This document shows, piece by piece, positions 32,457 through 40,747 of a stretch of DNA of 45,911 nt. The notes under the pieces are model-generated. The model worked only from the letters and a program-made list of their open reading frames with translations. It was not told the origin of the DNA and ran no database searches. The position numbers and the translations under genes are program-made. Source of the DNA: an uncultured Lachnospiraceae bacterium (lineage in GTDB: Bacteria > Bacillota > Clostridia > Lachnospirales > Lachnospiraceae); assembly GCA_902775485.1 (NCBI GenBank), contig CACYMJ010000013.1, positions 1 to 45,911 of the forward strand, written 5' to 3'. Positions within the stretch are counted from its first letter, which is position 1. The number at the start of each line of letters is the position of its first letter.

Positions 32457-33904
32457 AACTGATAATAAATAAACGGATTATAAGTATCTCCGACAAGTGA
32501 CAGGATCGACAAAACGGTAAGCAGTGCCACAACAGCCGTACATCCGAGCATATACCATGACTTATCCCGGTTCCTGCCGGCGAATCGAGTCAGCATCATC
32601 TGCAAGGGTCCGCACAGCATTATCCCGGCCAAAAATGCCACACACATTTTCAGCGTCATGAACTCTAGTACGGTATCATACGAACTCTCCGGCCTGCAGA
32701 ATGCCTTTAAAAACGCAAAAGCATCATTTAAACTGTCGGCGCGGAAAAAGACCCATCCGACAATCACCACCAAAAGGGTATACATATGTCCGACAGCCCT
32801 TATCGCGATCAAAGCTGCGCCTTTTATTCCTTTGCGTCCGGCCGCGGCGGCAGCGGCTATCCTCTCCGCTATAAGAAATACCGCGTAATACATTCCCCAG
32901 AAAAAGAACGTATAATTCGCTCCGTGCCATATACCGGTCAAAAGGAACACGATAAATATATTCACACATGTTCGGGCAAGGCCCTTTCTGTTGCCTCCGA
33001 GAGGGATATAAACATAATTCTTAAACCACGATGACAGTGATATATGCCATCTTCGCCAGAAAGCGCCAACAGAAGATGCCATATACGGATGATCGAAGTT
33101 TTCCTTAAGTTCAAAACCGAGCATCTTTCCGAGGCCTATTGCCATATCCGAATATCCGGAAAAATCATAATAGATCTGGAGACTGTACAAAACAGCCGCG
33201 CCGATCGAGAGTACGGCTCCTATATTGTCTGCTCCCATGTCCCATATAGCATCGACCGTTTCGCCGAATACGTTGGCAAGAAGCACTTTTTTCGCCAGTC
33301 CGTATACAAACCTGTTTATACCGTCGGAAAAGCGCGATCGTGTCTCGCTCCTTGTAAGGAGCTGATCTTCTATATCACGGTACTGAACTATCGGCCCGGC
33401 AATAAGCTGTGGAAACAGCGATACATAGAGGGCGAAATCCAGAATATTTTTTCTGCATCCGGCCTCTTTTCTGTATACGTCTATTGTGTAAGACATCGAC
33501 TGGAAAACATAAAACGAAATGCCTATCGGAAGAACAATATCATGAAACCCGGCCAGCTCGTGTCCCGAAATTTTTTCCATCGTATGAACAATAAGATTAA
33601 AATATTTGAAATATACGAGGATAAGAATATCAGCCGCAAGAGATGCCGCAAGTATGATCCGGGCATATGAGGCATACGTAACAATAAGACGTGCTGCGAA
33701 ATAATTGATAAGTATCACCGATAACATCAACAACAGATATCGCGGACCGCCCCATGCATAAAAGATAAGGCTTGCGATAAGCAGGAATATGTTTTTGGTC
33801 CTGATCCTCGCCTCGTCCGCAACAGGCAGGTGCCCTATAAGAGCGTTACCGATAATGACAAGCGGAAGGAAAACCCACAAAAAAAGCATTGTAGAAAAAA
33901 CCAT
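32453..33904 (-). CDS. MBOAT family O-acyltransferase (AlgI/DltB-like)
   Basis: Protein of 483 residues with about ten membrane helices. Diagnostic are YDFSGYSDMAIGLGKMLGF (about 243-261), FWRRWHISLSSWFKNYVYIPLGG with the first conserved histidine, and LTGIWHGANYTFFFWG with the catalytic histidine. It passes acyl (usually acetyl) groups across the membrane to the extracellular partner encoded by the overlapping downstream gene. Together they form a surface-polysaccharide acetylation unit; the polymer is unknown. DltA/DltC-like genes are absent, so lipoteichoic acid D-alanylation is unlikely. Confidence 0.92.
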   Translation of the reverse strand: MVFSTMLFLWVFLPLVIIGNALIGHLPVADEARIRTKNIFLLIASLIFYAWGGPRYLLLMLSVILINYFAARLIVTYASYARIILAASLAADILILVYFKYFNLIVHTMEKISGHELAGFHDIVLPIGISFYVFQSMSYTIDVYRKEAGCRKNILDFALYVSLFPQLIAGPIVQYRDIEDQLLTRSETRSRFSDGINRFVYGLAKKVLLANVFGETVDAIWDMGADNIGAVLSIGAAVLYSLQIYYDFSGYSDMAIGLGKMLGFELKENFDHPYMASSVGAFWRRWHISLSSWFKNYVYIPLGGNRKGLARTCVNIFIVFLLTGIWHGANYTFFFWGMYYAVFLIAERIAAAAAAGRKGIKGAALIAIRAVGHMYTLLVVIVGWVFFRADSLNDAFAFLKAFCRPESSYDTVLEFMTLKMCVAFLAGIMLCGPLQMMLTRFAGRNRDKSWYMLGCTAVVALLTVLSILSLVGDTYNPFIYYQF

Positions 33905-33922
33905 TTTTCTGTCTCCCGCCCG

Positions 33923-34147
33923 TTATCTCATTTCTTTCATAGACGCAAAAAGTTCCAGATCGGATACGCTCACCTTGAGATTTGATGTGACGCTCTCCTC
34001 TCCGGGACGTGTTATCGTTACTTCGATCACCGTATCCTCCGGGATCCCCGTTCTTAAAAAATGTTCCGCAAAACTGACGAACTTCGGATGATTGTTCCGA
34101 AACGTTCCGAGGGCTGCTATCAGTTTCATCATATTTCCGGGATTCAT
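33923..34147 (-). CDS. Small hypothetical protein, 74 residues
   Basis: I do not recognise a family. It is short and soluble: an N-terminal helical part (MKLIAALGTFRNNHPKFVSF) followed by a beta-rich segment with TVIEVTITRPGEE. The ATG at 34147 follows GGCGGTG. It lies 18 bases before the MBOAT gene and after a terminator hairpin, so it probably opens the O-acetylation operon. Coding is supported by position and ribosome site only. Confidence 0.6.
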   Translation of the reverse strand: MNPGNMMKLIAALGTFRNNHPKFVSFAEHFLRTGIPEDTVIEVTITRPGEESVTSNLKVSVSDLELFASMKEMR

Positions 34148-34174
34148 TTTACACCGCCTTAAATATAATAATCA

Positions 34175-34201
34175 AGAACACAGAGTCAGACTCTGTGTTC
34201 T
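34175..34201 (-). terminator. Terminator hairpin after the GH8 gene
   Basis: AGAACACAGAG (34175-34185) and CTCTGTGTTCT (34191-34201) form a perfect 11-bp stem with loop TCAGA, six bases after the GH8 stop. The minus-strand tail TTGATTATTATATTT is AT-rich but not a clean T run. The arms share the core GAACACAG with the hairpin at 7995-8020. Confidence 0.65.
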
Positions 34202-34206
34202 ATATT

Positions 34207-35361
34207 TTACCATATTCTGTATCGTCCGCTAAGCAGTAAAAATGCAAACATGTACAGGCAGTTGTCGTAATACCTTCTGTTTCCGGTTCTGAGAGGTGTT
34301 TCCCAAAACTTTCTAAGACACGTGACGGCATCTTCCGGTACCGGAGAACCCGGCTGCGCAACAAGAGCATAAGCCGCCGCATTGGTAGCGATGACGGCTA
34401 CGGGATGAAGAACCTCCTCATCTCTGATCCTTCCGTCCCACTCAAGTATCCTGTCCCATTTTTCCTGCGTGACATGCCGGCACATCCACGAAAGAAATCT
34501 TTTTCCTTCCTCAACCTGCCACTCATCCTTGCCAAACCACACATGGTCAAGCGCTATGTTCAAAATGGTCCTGTATGCATCAGAATAATACCAGTCATGC
34601 TTTCCCCATATATTACCGCCCTTCTCATAAGGTCTTCCGTCATAATATGAGTACTCGCTGCTAAGCCCTGATACAGGGTGGCATGCCATGTGAAGGAACT
34701 GGCGGCTTGCAGAAGCTGCAGCAGCGTAAAACGTACGATCTTCCGGATAGGCCCACTGTGAGAACAGTTCGTAAAAATGAGGCAGATGATACGACGGATC
34801 GGTAAAATCGGCTTCGCATATAAAACGAATGAGATGATTATCCCTGTCGAACATGCCGCGGCCTCTGTCAGTACCCGGACGGATCATATCGTGAAGGATC
34901 TCGCATGCCTCGCGGCTGTAGTTAAATATCCCTTCTCCGTCTCCCCATCGGTGGGATGCAAACAGAAGAGCCATGGCAAAATACTCTTCTCCGTCGGGAG
35001 CCGGGCCGTTTGCGTTCTTGCTGCCGTCAAGTGAATTGGACCAGCAGAAAAACCCTCTGTTGGGTCCTTCATTTAGATACATATAGGTTCTGGCCCATTT
35101 CCAGATACGGTCAAACTCTTCCTTATGGTCGAGCTGGACACACATCATCATACCGTATGACATGCCCTCGGTTCGGGCATCTATGTTGCCGGTATCAACG
35201 ATGTAGCCCATATCCCCCGTTTCGTGATAAATGCGCTCATCTTCCGATCCGTAAAACAGCGTCTCAAAGATCTGTGACAGTCTTCTTTCGGTCTCTTCGG
35301 CCGGATATCCGGCAAGTGCGAAGAAATCGGTATATATTCCGTTAAGGCTGGCCGGGGTCAT
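34207..35361 (-). CDS. GH8 reducing-end xylose-releasing exo-oligoxylanase
   Basis: Protein of 384 residues without a signal peptide, hence intracellular. GH8 motifs: DARTEGMSYGMM with general acid E65, APDGEEYFAMAL with D123, and YYSDAYRTILN with the probable base D261. E65 and D261 lie close to E70 and D263 of the Bacillus halodurans Rex enzyme. It removes xylose from the reducing end of imported xylo-oligosaccharides. It overlaps the permease gene by four bases and is the last gene of the import operon, so uptake and cleavage are linked. Confidence 0.92.
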   Translation of the reverse strand: MTPASLNGIYTDFFALAGYPAEETERRLSQIFETLFYGSEDERIYHETGDMGYIVDTGNIDARTEGMSYGMMMCVQLDHKEEFDRIWKWARTYMYLNEGPNRGFFCWSNSLDGSKNANGPAPDGEEYFAMALLFASHRWGDGEGIFNYSREACEILHDMIRPGTDRGRGMFDRDNHLIRFICEADFTDPSYHLPHFYELFSQWAYPEDRTFYAAAASASRQFLHMACHPVSGLSSEYSYYDGRPYEKGGNIWGKHDWYYSDAYRTILNIALDHVWFGKDEWQVEEGKRFLSWMCRHVTQEKWDRILEWDGRIRDEEVLHPVAVIATNAAAYALVAQPGSPVPEDAVTCLRKFWETPLRTGNRRYYDNCLYMFAFLLLSGRYRIW

Positions 35362-36266
35362 TCCTTAACTCCGCCGATCGTAAGACCGGTGATAAAGTAT
35401 CTCTGAAGGAACGGGTACAGGCACACGATCGGGAGCATTGTCACGATCGTCGTTGCTGCACGTATCGTTATCGGTGTTATCGTAGCAGCACCGTTTTTGG
35501 CATTTTCAGCACTTCCGCTCTGCTGCATGACTGATGACAGAAGCTTCATCAGTTCGTACTGAAGCGTCGTATATTCAGTCTTCATACGGTTATACAGCAT
35601 TGCATCGAACCATGAGTTCCACTGCCATACGGCGATAAACAGCGCGACTGTTGCGTACATAGGTTTACAAAGCGGTGAGATGATATCCTTGAATATCGTC
35701 CAATATCCCGCACCGTCAAGCTGTGCGGACTCTTCAAGGCTCTCCGGTATACCCTCCATATAGGTTCTCATGACGAGCATGTTAAATGCACTGATCATTC
35801 CGGGGATCCAGTATACGTGAAATGTTCCCGTAAGTCCGAGATTTTTATAGAGAAGGAATACAGGTATCATTCCTCCGTTAACATACATCGTTATTACCCA
35901 GAAGAGCGAAAGCTGGGACTTGAACAGGAATCTCTTACGGCTGACGACAAACGCGAGTAATGCGTTTGCAAACAGTGAGGTCAGTGTTGCGATCACTGTC
36001 CTGCCCACGGTTATCTTTGCACCTGTCCATATATTCTGCATCTCCATAACCGTCTTGTAGTTCTTCATGGAGAACTTTCTCGGCCACAGATGGATCCCGC
36101 CTCTTACCGCATCAATACCGTCATTAAACGATAGGGCGACCGTATTTATAACAGGATAAAGTGTTATGATAACAAAAGCCGCAAGGAACACAACCACTAT
36201 CACCGAAAAAACTTTATCACTTATCGGTTTTCTGACTTTGTACTCTTTATTTACTGTTTCATTCAT
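35358..36266 (-). CDS. Carbohydrate ABC transporter permease, LplC/YtcP type
   Basis: About 302 residues from the ATG at 36266, which has AGGGG about ten bases upstream. An earlier ATG at 36311 overlaps the preceding stop (TGATG) but has no ribosome site. Six membrane helices; the cytoplasmic coupling loop is EESAQLDGAGYWTIFKDIISPL. LplC-type proteins pair with LplB and a large binding protein without a dedicated ATPase in the operon, using a shared MsmK/UgpC-type ATPase encoded elsewhere. No such ATPase is seen here. Likely substrate: xylo-oligosaccharides, inferred from the GH8 neighbour. Confidence 0.9.
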   Translation of the reverse strand: MNETVNKEYKVRKPISDKVFSVIVVVFLAAFVIITLYPVINTVALSFNDGIDAVRGGIHLWPRKFSMKNYKTVMEMQNIWTGAKITVGRTVIATLTSLFANALLAFVVSRKRFLFKSQLSLFWVITMYVNGGMIPVFLLYKNLGLTGTFHVYWIPGMISAFNMLVMRTYMEGIPESLEESAQLDGAGYWTIFKDIISPLCKPMYATVALFIAVWQWNSWFDAMLYNRMKTEYTTLQYELMKLLSSVMQQSGSAENAKNGAATITPITIRAATTIVTMLPIVCLYPFLQRYFITGLTIGGVKE

Positions 36267-36310
36267 GATGGTATTACCCCTTTCCAAACGAGAATCCGTC
36301 AAACGGATCA

Positions 36311-37252
36311 TCAGAACAGACGCTGCTCACTGTATCTCTTTGCTATCTCATTGGCAATTACAATGAACAGGATCGAGACCGCACTCTTAAACAGTCCGGC
36401 GGCCGTACCGAGTGAATAATCGTTCTGGGAAATACCCCATTTCAGAACGTAGATATCAATTGTCTGGGATACCGATTGTACAAGTCCGTTTCCGAGAAGG
36501 TACTGGATTTCAAATCCGGCGTTTAAAACATTTCCGACATTCATCAGCAGAAGTATAAGGAATGTCGGCTTGATGCCGGGAAGTGTGATATATCTGATCT
36601 TCTGTAATCTGTCCGCGCCGTCAATAGATGCAGCTTCATAAAGACTCGGGTCTATGGCTGTGATGGCGGCAAGATAGATTATCGCGTTCCATCCGGTTTC
36701 CTTCCAGTTTTGCGCAAATGCGACTATTGCCCAAAAGTATTTCGGATGTGCGAAGAAGTTTATTGCCTGATTTATAAGTCCTGTTTTTAAAAGAATCTCA
36801 TTAACGATACCGGAAGACGAAAGTGATGTATGAAGTATTCCGGTAACAACTATCCATGACAGGAAGTGCGGAAGGTATGAGATGGTCTGTATGGGTTTTT
36901 TGATCCATACGCGTCGTACTTCATTAAGTATTATGGCAAAAAGTACAGCCATTATCGTAGTAGTGACAAGGTTAATTAAGCCCATCGCGAACGTGTTTCT
37001 TATTACCTTGATAAAAACATCGTCCTCAAAGAGGAATTTAAACTTATCAAGCCCGACAAATTTCGAGCCCAGCAGTCCCTTTTTGGGCTTGTAATTCTGA
37101 AAAGCCATCAGCCATCCGGTCAGAGGCCAGTAATAGAATACTACCCCGTATGCCACCATGAAAAATGATACAACGAGAAGGAACTTCTGCCTCCGCAGTT
37201 CTTTTCCGGACATTTTGATCTTCGGTCTGTTTTCGGTTTTTGTTCGGGCCAT
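36311..37252 (-). CDS. Carbohydrate ABC transporter permease, LplB type
   Basis: Protein of 313 residues, partner of the LplC-type protein. It has a basic cytoplasmic N-terminus, six membrane helices, the coupling loop EAASIDGADRLQKIRYITLPGI, and the conserved YWPLTGWLMAFQNYKP first external loop. AGGAG precedes the ATG. A stable hairpin lies just upstream of its ribosome site, between it and the binding-protein gene. Confidence 0.91.
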   Translation of the reverse strand: MARTKTENRPKIKMSGKELRRQKFLLVVSFFMVAYGVVFYYWPLTGWLMAFQNYKPKKGLLGSKFVGLDKFKFLFEDDVFIKVIRNTFAMGLINLVTTTIMAVLFAIILNEVRRVWIKKPIQTISYLPHFLSWIVVTGILHTSLSSSGIVNEILLKTGLINQAINFFAHPKYFWAIVAFAQNWKETGWNAIIYLAAITAIDPSLYEAASIDGADRLQKIRYITLPGIKPTFLILLLMNVGNVLNAGFEIQYLLGNGLVQSVSQTIDIYVLKWGISQNDYSLGTAAGLFKSAVSILFIVIANEIAKRYSEQRLF

Positions 37253-37269
37253 GTTTTTTCTCCTGTAAA

Positions 37270-37300
37270 GGGCAGCAACACATGTTGATAGTTGCTGCCC
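37270..37300 (-). terminator. Intercistronic hairpin between binding protein and LplB
   Basis: GGGCAGCAAC (37270-37279) and GTTGCTGCCC (37291-37300) form a perfect 10-bp stem with an 11-base loop. It has no T run on the minus strand, so it is better read as a partial terminator or 3'-end stabiliser that raises binding-protein levels over the permeases. Confidence 0.6.
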
Positions 37301-37337
37301 TATTAATACTGTTATTGTTTATCCTGAAAGTTTAGGA

Positions 37338-39053
37338 TTATTTGAATGTATCAAGGATATCCTGCATCTCTTTGATGAAGTCTTCAGGCTTACATGCTTC
37401 ATATGCTGCCATGTATTCGCCCCAGCCCTTATCAAAGTCTTTTGCCATAACAACCTTGGGAAGCCATTCGTGCTTGCACTCGCCCATCTTCGCCCAGGCT
37501 ACACCACCGGGTGTCTCTGTTGTGAAGTTGTTTGAGAATGAGTACATCGGGAACCAAGGACCGTTTGTCTCCTGAACAGAACCGATGAACTGAGGATATG
37601 TTGTATGTCCGTATGCATCGAAGCACTTCTTAAGAGGCTCAGCCATATCGCTCATGAACTCTGAAGGCTGCTCTTCGGGCTTATTGGCGTTCTTGCCGTC
37701 ATCACTAGTACCATGCCACTGAGGGAAGTATGAGTACTGGCATCTGTGCTTAGCCTGATAAGATGTATCAGCCCAGTTCTGTCTCTGTTCGGGTGTACGG
37801 AAGTATAATCCGTCAGCGTCAACATCATAGTCAACACCCTTTACGCCCCACCATCTCAGATCATGAAGTTCCTGATCCATTGCGCAGTCTACGAGGAACT
37901 TGAATGCCTTGTCAACATCCTGGCAGTCTGTTGTGATAGCGATACCTGATGCCTGGTTTACAGTATCATCATATGTGTGCCATCTGTTCTCCATGCCTTC
38001 CTTTGTTGTAAGGCCGAGAGGTACATAGTTGCATCCCTTAAGGTCAAGACCGGACTGCTTGAAGGAATCGTTAACCGTGTATGCGAAATCCCACCACTGG
38101 TCAACCATACCGAGAACGCGGCCTGTTGAAAGCTTAGCTATGTATTCGTCGTATGTCTGTGTGAATGACTCGGGATCTACGAAGCCCTTGTTGTACTCTT
38201 CGTTGAGCTTCTTGAAGTACTGAATCGTATCTTCTGAAGTATTGTAATCCTCGATCGTCATGGTTGACTTGTTAACGATAACGGAACCGTCATTGGGATA
38301 TCCTGCAAGGAACTGTCCTGCATTCTCAAGACAGAAGTATCTCCAGTCTTCGCAGAGGATCGTGTAAGCGATGTTCTCTGTGCCGTCTTCCATTGTAGGA
38401 TTTTCTGCGATGTATTTCTCGAGAAGATCGAAGTACTGATCCATTGTCTTGATCTCAGGATATCCTGCCCACTCAAGAACGCGGACCTGAACCCAGAATG
38501 CCTCGTCGTTATGAGTTGTCTGCTTTGTCTCACCCTTTGTGTTACCGAAAGGATTGATCCAGTAGATATGTCCGTCAGGCTGGCGGAACTTGTCCCACTC
38601 TTCCTTTGTGAACCATTTGTCTCTGAACTCGGGATACTGATCGATGTAGTCATCAAGAGCTACAAGAGCATCAGCATCAACAAGAAGGTTCATTTCATCG
38701 GAATCGATAAAATCGGGATATTCGCCGCCTGCAATAAGCGTACCCGTTGCTTCCGAAGCCGTTTGGCCCGTAAGCCATGTTTCCTTAACCTTTACGCCCC
38801 ACTTATCTGCGATCATCTGAGCGATCTCGTTATCGTCATTGATCTCTGAGCCGGGCATTGTGATGAACATTGTGAAGTTCGTAACCTCGCCTGAGCCTGC
38901 GCCTTCATCAGCGTCATCAGCAGCATCAGCGTCAGCCGTTGCAGTTGCATCAGCAGCGGGTGCCGCACCGGTATCACCTGATCCGCCGCAGGCCGCGAGC
39001 ATTGAAGCTACAACTCCTGTCGCCAATAAAAGAGCTAAAACCTTTTTCTTCAT
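37338..39053 (-). CDS. Extracellular solute-binding lipoprotein, LplA-like (probable xylo-oligosaccharide binder)
   Basis: Protein of 571 residues. The signal ends in MLAAC with the lipid-bearing cysteine at 22. An Ala/Asp-rich tether runs to about residue 55. The SBP_bac_1-like body is about 500 residues and rich in tryptophan and aromatic residues (WYF clusters near 240-260, 330-340, 450-520), suited to stacking on sugar rings. It pairs with the LplB/LplC permeases. AAAGGGAGG precedes the ATG. The promoter region carries direct repeats next to the AraC-type regulator gene. Confidence 0.9.
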   Translation of the reverse strand: MKKKVLALLLATGVVASMLAACGGSGDTGAAPAADATATADADAADDADEGAGSGEVTNFTMFITMPGSEINDDNEIAQMIADKWGVKVKETWLTGQTASEATGTLIAGGEYPDFIDSDEMNLLVDADALVALDDYIDQYPEFRDKWFTKEEWDKFRQPDGHIYWINPFGNTKGETKQTTHNDEAFWVQVRVLEWAGYPEIKTMDQYFDLLEKYIAENPTMEDGTENIAYTILCEDWRYFCLENAGQFLAGYPNDGSVIVNKSTMTIEDYNTSEDTIQYFKKLNEEYNKGFVDPESFTQTYDEYIAKLSTGRVLGMVDQWWDFAYTVNDSFKQSGLDLKGCNYVPLGLTTKEGMENRWHTYDDTVNQASGIAITTDCQDVDKAFKFLVDCAMDQELHDLRWWGVKGVDYDVDADGLYFRTPEQRQNWADTSYQAKHRCQYSYFPQWHGTSDDGKNANKPEEQPSEFMSDMAEPLKKCFDAYGHTTYPQFIGSVQETNGPWFPMYSFSNNFTTETPGGVAWAKMGECKHEWLPKVVMAKDFDKGWGEYMAAYEACKPEDFIKEMQDILDTFK

Positions 39054-39098
39054 ATTGACCTCCCTTTAGGAAAATATAATAAAAAAAACTACATGACC

Positions 39099-39127
39099 AT
39101 TATATTTTGAAAAAGGAGGTCATTGTA
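39099..39127 (-). promoter_or_regulatory. Activator-dependent promoter of the xylo-oligosaccharide import operon
   Basis: On the minus strand the -10 TATAAT (39099-39104) is perfect. The hexamer 17 bases upstream is TACAAT (39122-39127), a poor -35. A strong -10 with a poor -35 and a repeat unit touching the -35 fits activation by an AraC-type regulator. Confidence 0.65.
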
Positions 39128-39163
39128 CCCGACAAACTTCAGAAAAATACCCGACAAATTTCA
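39126..39163. repeat. 22-bp-period direct repeat upstream of the binding-protein promoter
   Basis: TACCCGACAAACTTCA (39126-39141) and TACCCGACAAATTTCA (39148-39163) differ at one base and are 22 bases apart, about two helical turns. The proximal copy overlaps the -35 position and the distal copy overlaps the response-regulator stop codon. This is the classic tandem half-site arrangement for AraC-family activators. Confidence 0.72.
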
Positions 39164-40747
39164 TGTATGGTTTTTTCTGTATTTTGACGGGGTACACCCG
39201 TTTGCCTCTATAAACTTCTTCAAGAAGTAATCACTGTCACGATAGCCCACTTTTTCGGCTATTTCGGCTATCCTCATGTCCGTAGAAGTAAGCATTTCCT
39301 CGGCCCTCCTGATCCTGTAGGACGTCAGATAGTCCTTGAACGATACTCCGTATTTTTTCTGGAACATCTGACCCAGATATGAACTGTTGACAAAATATTT
39401 TTTTCCGAGATCCCGAAGTGTTAAGTTCTCTGCGTAATTATCCCGTATCTCCTTCTCTATCTCCAGGAGCACTCCACCGGACACGTTCTTTTTCAGCTGC
39501 AGAAGATATCTCGAATAATCGCAGCAGAAATTTGCCATATGTACGTTACTGCCTCGAAGTATCCCCTCTTCCGACGAGTGCTCGGCAATAAAGCGCAGGA
39601 TCTCTTCCTGATCGAGCTCCGCATCAAGTTCCGATGCCATATGAATGAGCTGGAACAGGAAGTAATTTACGTTAAGTCTCCTGGTCTCATCTGCCTCGCT
39701 TCTGTTAAGCTCGGTATAGAATTCATCGACGCCCGCACGGATCTTTGCCGTATCATCCGCTGATATCGCCCTTATCAGGGCATCTATAAGGTCCTTGAGT
39801 ATGACGACTGAACCGGAATCATATGATGCTTCATCGTCATAATAGTATATGTTCTTTCTGCTTCTGAACGCTTCAAGCGATTTGAGCATGCACGCGGTTG
39901 AATATGATTTTGATATCGCATCGATCTTTGATACGCTCTTTCCGACAAATATGTTCGTATCGTGGCCTGTTTCTTTTTGTATATGATCACGAAGCCCTTC
40001 GAGAAAATCGTTGAAGCCTAAGTTTCTCTTGGCCGCAAAATAGTCACAGTATACAAGACCGAGATCGTAACTTTTTTCGTCATGGGAAACATCGAATATG
40101 CAATGATCCTTTTCTTCACGCAGATAATCTCTCGCGGCGGCAAACACTTCCCGCTGACGGCCTCTCATCTCACCTTCTTCAAGTTCCTCCACACTGTCGG
40201 CATATTCGGACATTTCTATGTCTATATACCTTATTTCATCCGACAGATGGAGATGGTTTTTGACATAATCGGTATTGGCACTGTCAAACTTTCCAAACAA
40301 AAGTGCCATAAGGTTGCGCGCCAAAAACGCCTGCTGCATGTGCTGACGCGATTCCTCCTCTTCATCGCGCCTTACCGATTCTTTTGCTATCTTCCTGAGT
40401 ACACCTGTCAGTTCCGTCTTTTCAACGGGTTTGAGCATGTATTCCATGCAGTCGTATCGCATGGCGGTCTGGATATAAGTAAAATCCTTAAATCCGGTAA
40501 GAATGATAAAGAACGCATCCGATATGCCCTCTTCACGTATACGGCGCAGAAGTTCTATGCCGGTCATCTCGGGCATCTTGATATCGGCCAGGATCACGTC
40601 TACCTTTGTCTCCTTCAGATATTCGTATGCCTCTCGTCCGTTCGCACATGATCTTACGACCTCAAATCCTTCCGAATTCCAGTCTATGACGGCCTTAAGA
40701 CCCTGCAGTATGAATGGTTCATCATCAACGAGCAATACTTTTCTCAT
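39161..40747 (-). CDS. AraC-type response regulator of the xylan locus
   Basis: Protein of 528 residues. Receiver domain with DDE (8-10), phospho-acceptor D55 in LADIKMPEMTG and a KP lysine near 105; a ~280-residue linker; and a C-terminal AraC double helix-turn-helix (about 425-525, TLRDLGKKYFVNSSYLGQMF and MRIAEIAEKVGYRDSDYFLKKF parts). It should bind the direct repeats at 39126-39163 and activate the binding-protein, permease and GH8 operon. Its ATG has GAGGGAA upstream and lies inside the end of the kinase gene (23-base overlap). Confidence 0.92.
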   Translation of the reverse strand: MRKVLLVDDEPFILQGLKAVIDWNSEGFEVVRSCANGREAYEYLKETKVDVILADIKMPEMTGIELLRRIREEGISDAFFIILTGFKDFTYIQTAMRYDCMEYMLKPVEKTELTGVLRKIAKESVRRDEEEESRQHMQQAFLARNLMALLFGKFDSANTDYVKNHLHLSDEIRYIDIEMSEYADSVEELEEGEMRGRQREVFAAARDYLREEKDHCIFDVSHDEKSYDLGLVYCDYFAAKRNLGFNDFLEGLRDHIQKETGHDTNIFVGKSVSKIDAISKSYSTACMLKSLEAFRSRKNIYYYDDEASYDSGSVVILKDLIDALIRAISADDTAKIRAGVDEFYTELNRSEADETRRLNVNYFLFQLIHMASELDAELDQEEILRFIAEHSSEEGILRGSNVHMANFCCDYSRYLLQLKKNVSGGVLLEIEKEIRDNYAENLTLRDLGKKYFVNSSYLGQMFQKKYGVSFKDYLTSYRIRRAEEMLTSTDMRIAEIAEKVGYRDSDYFLKKFIEANGCTPSKYRKNHT

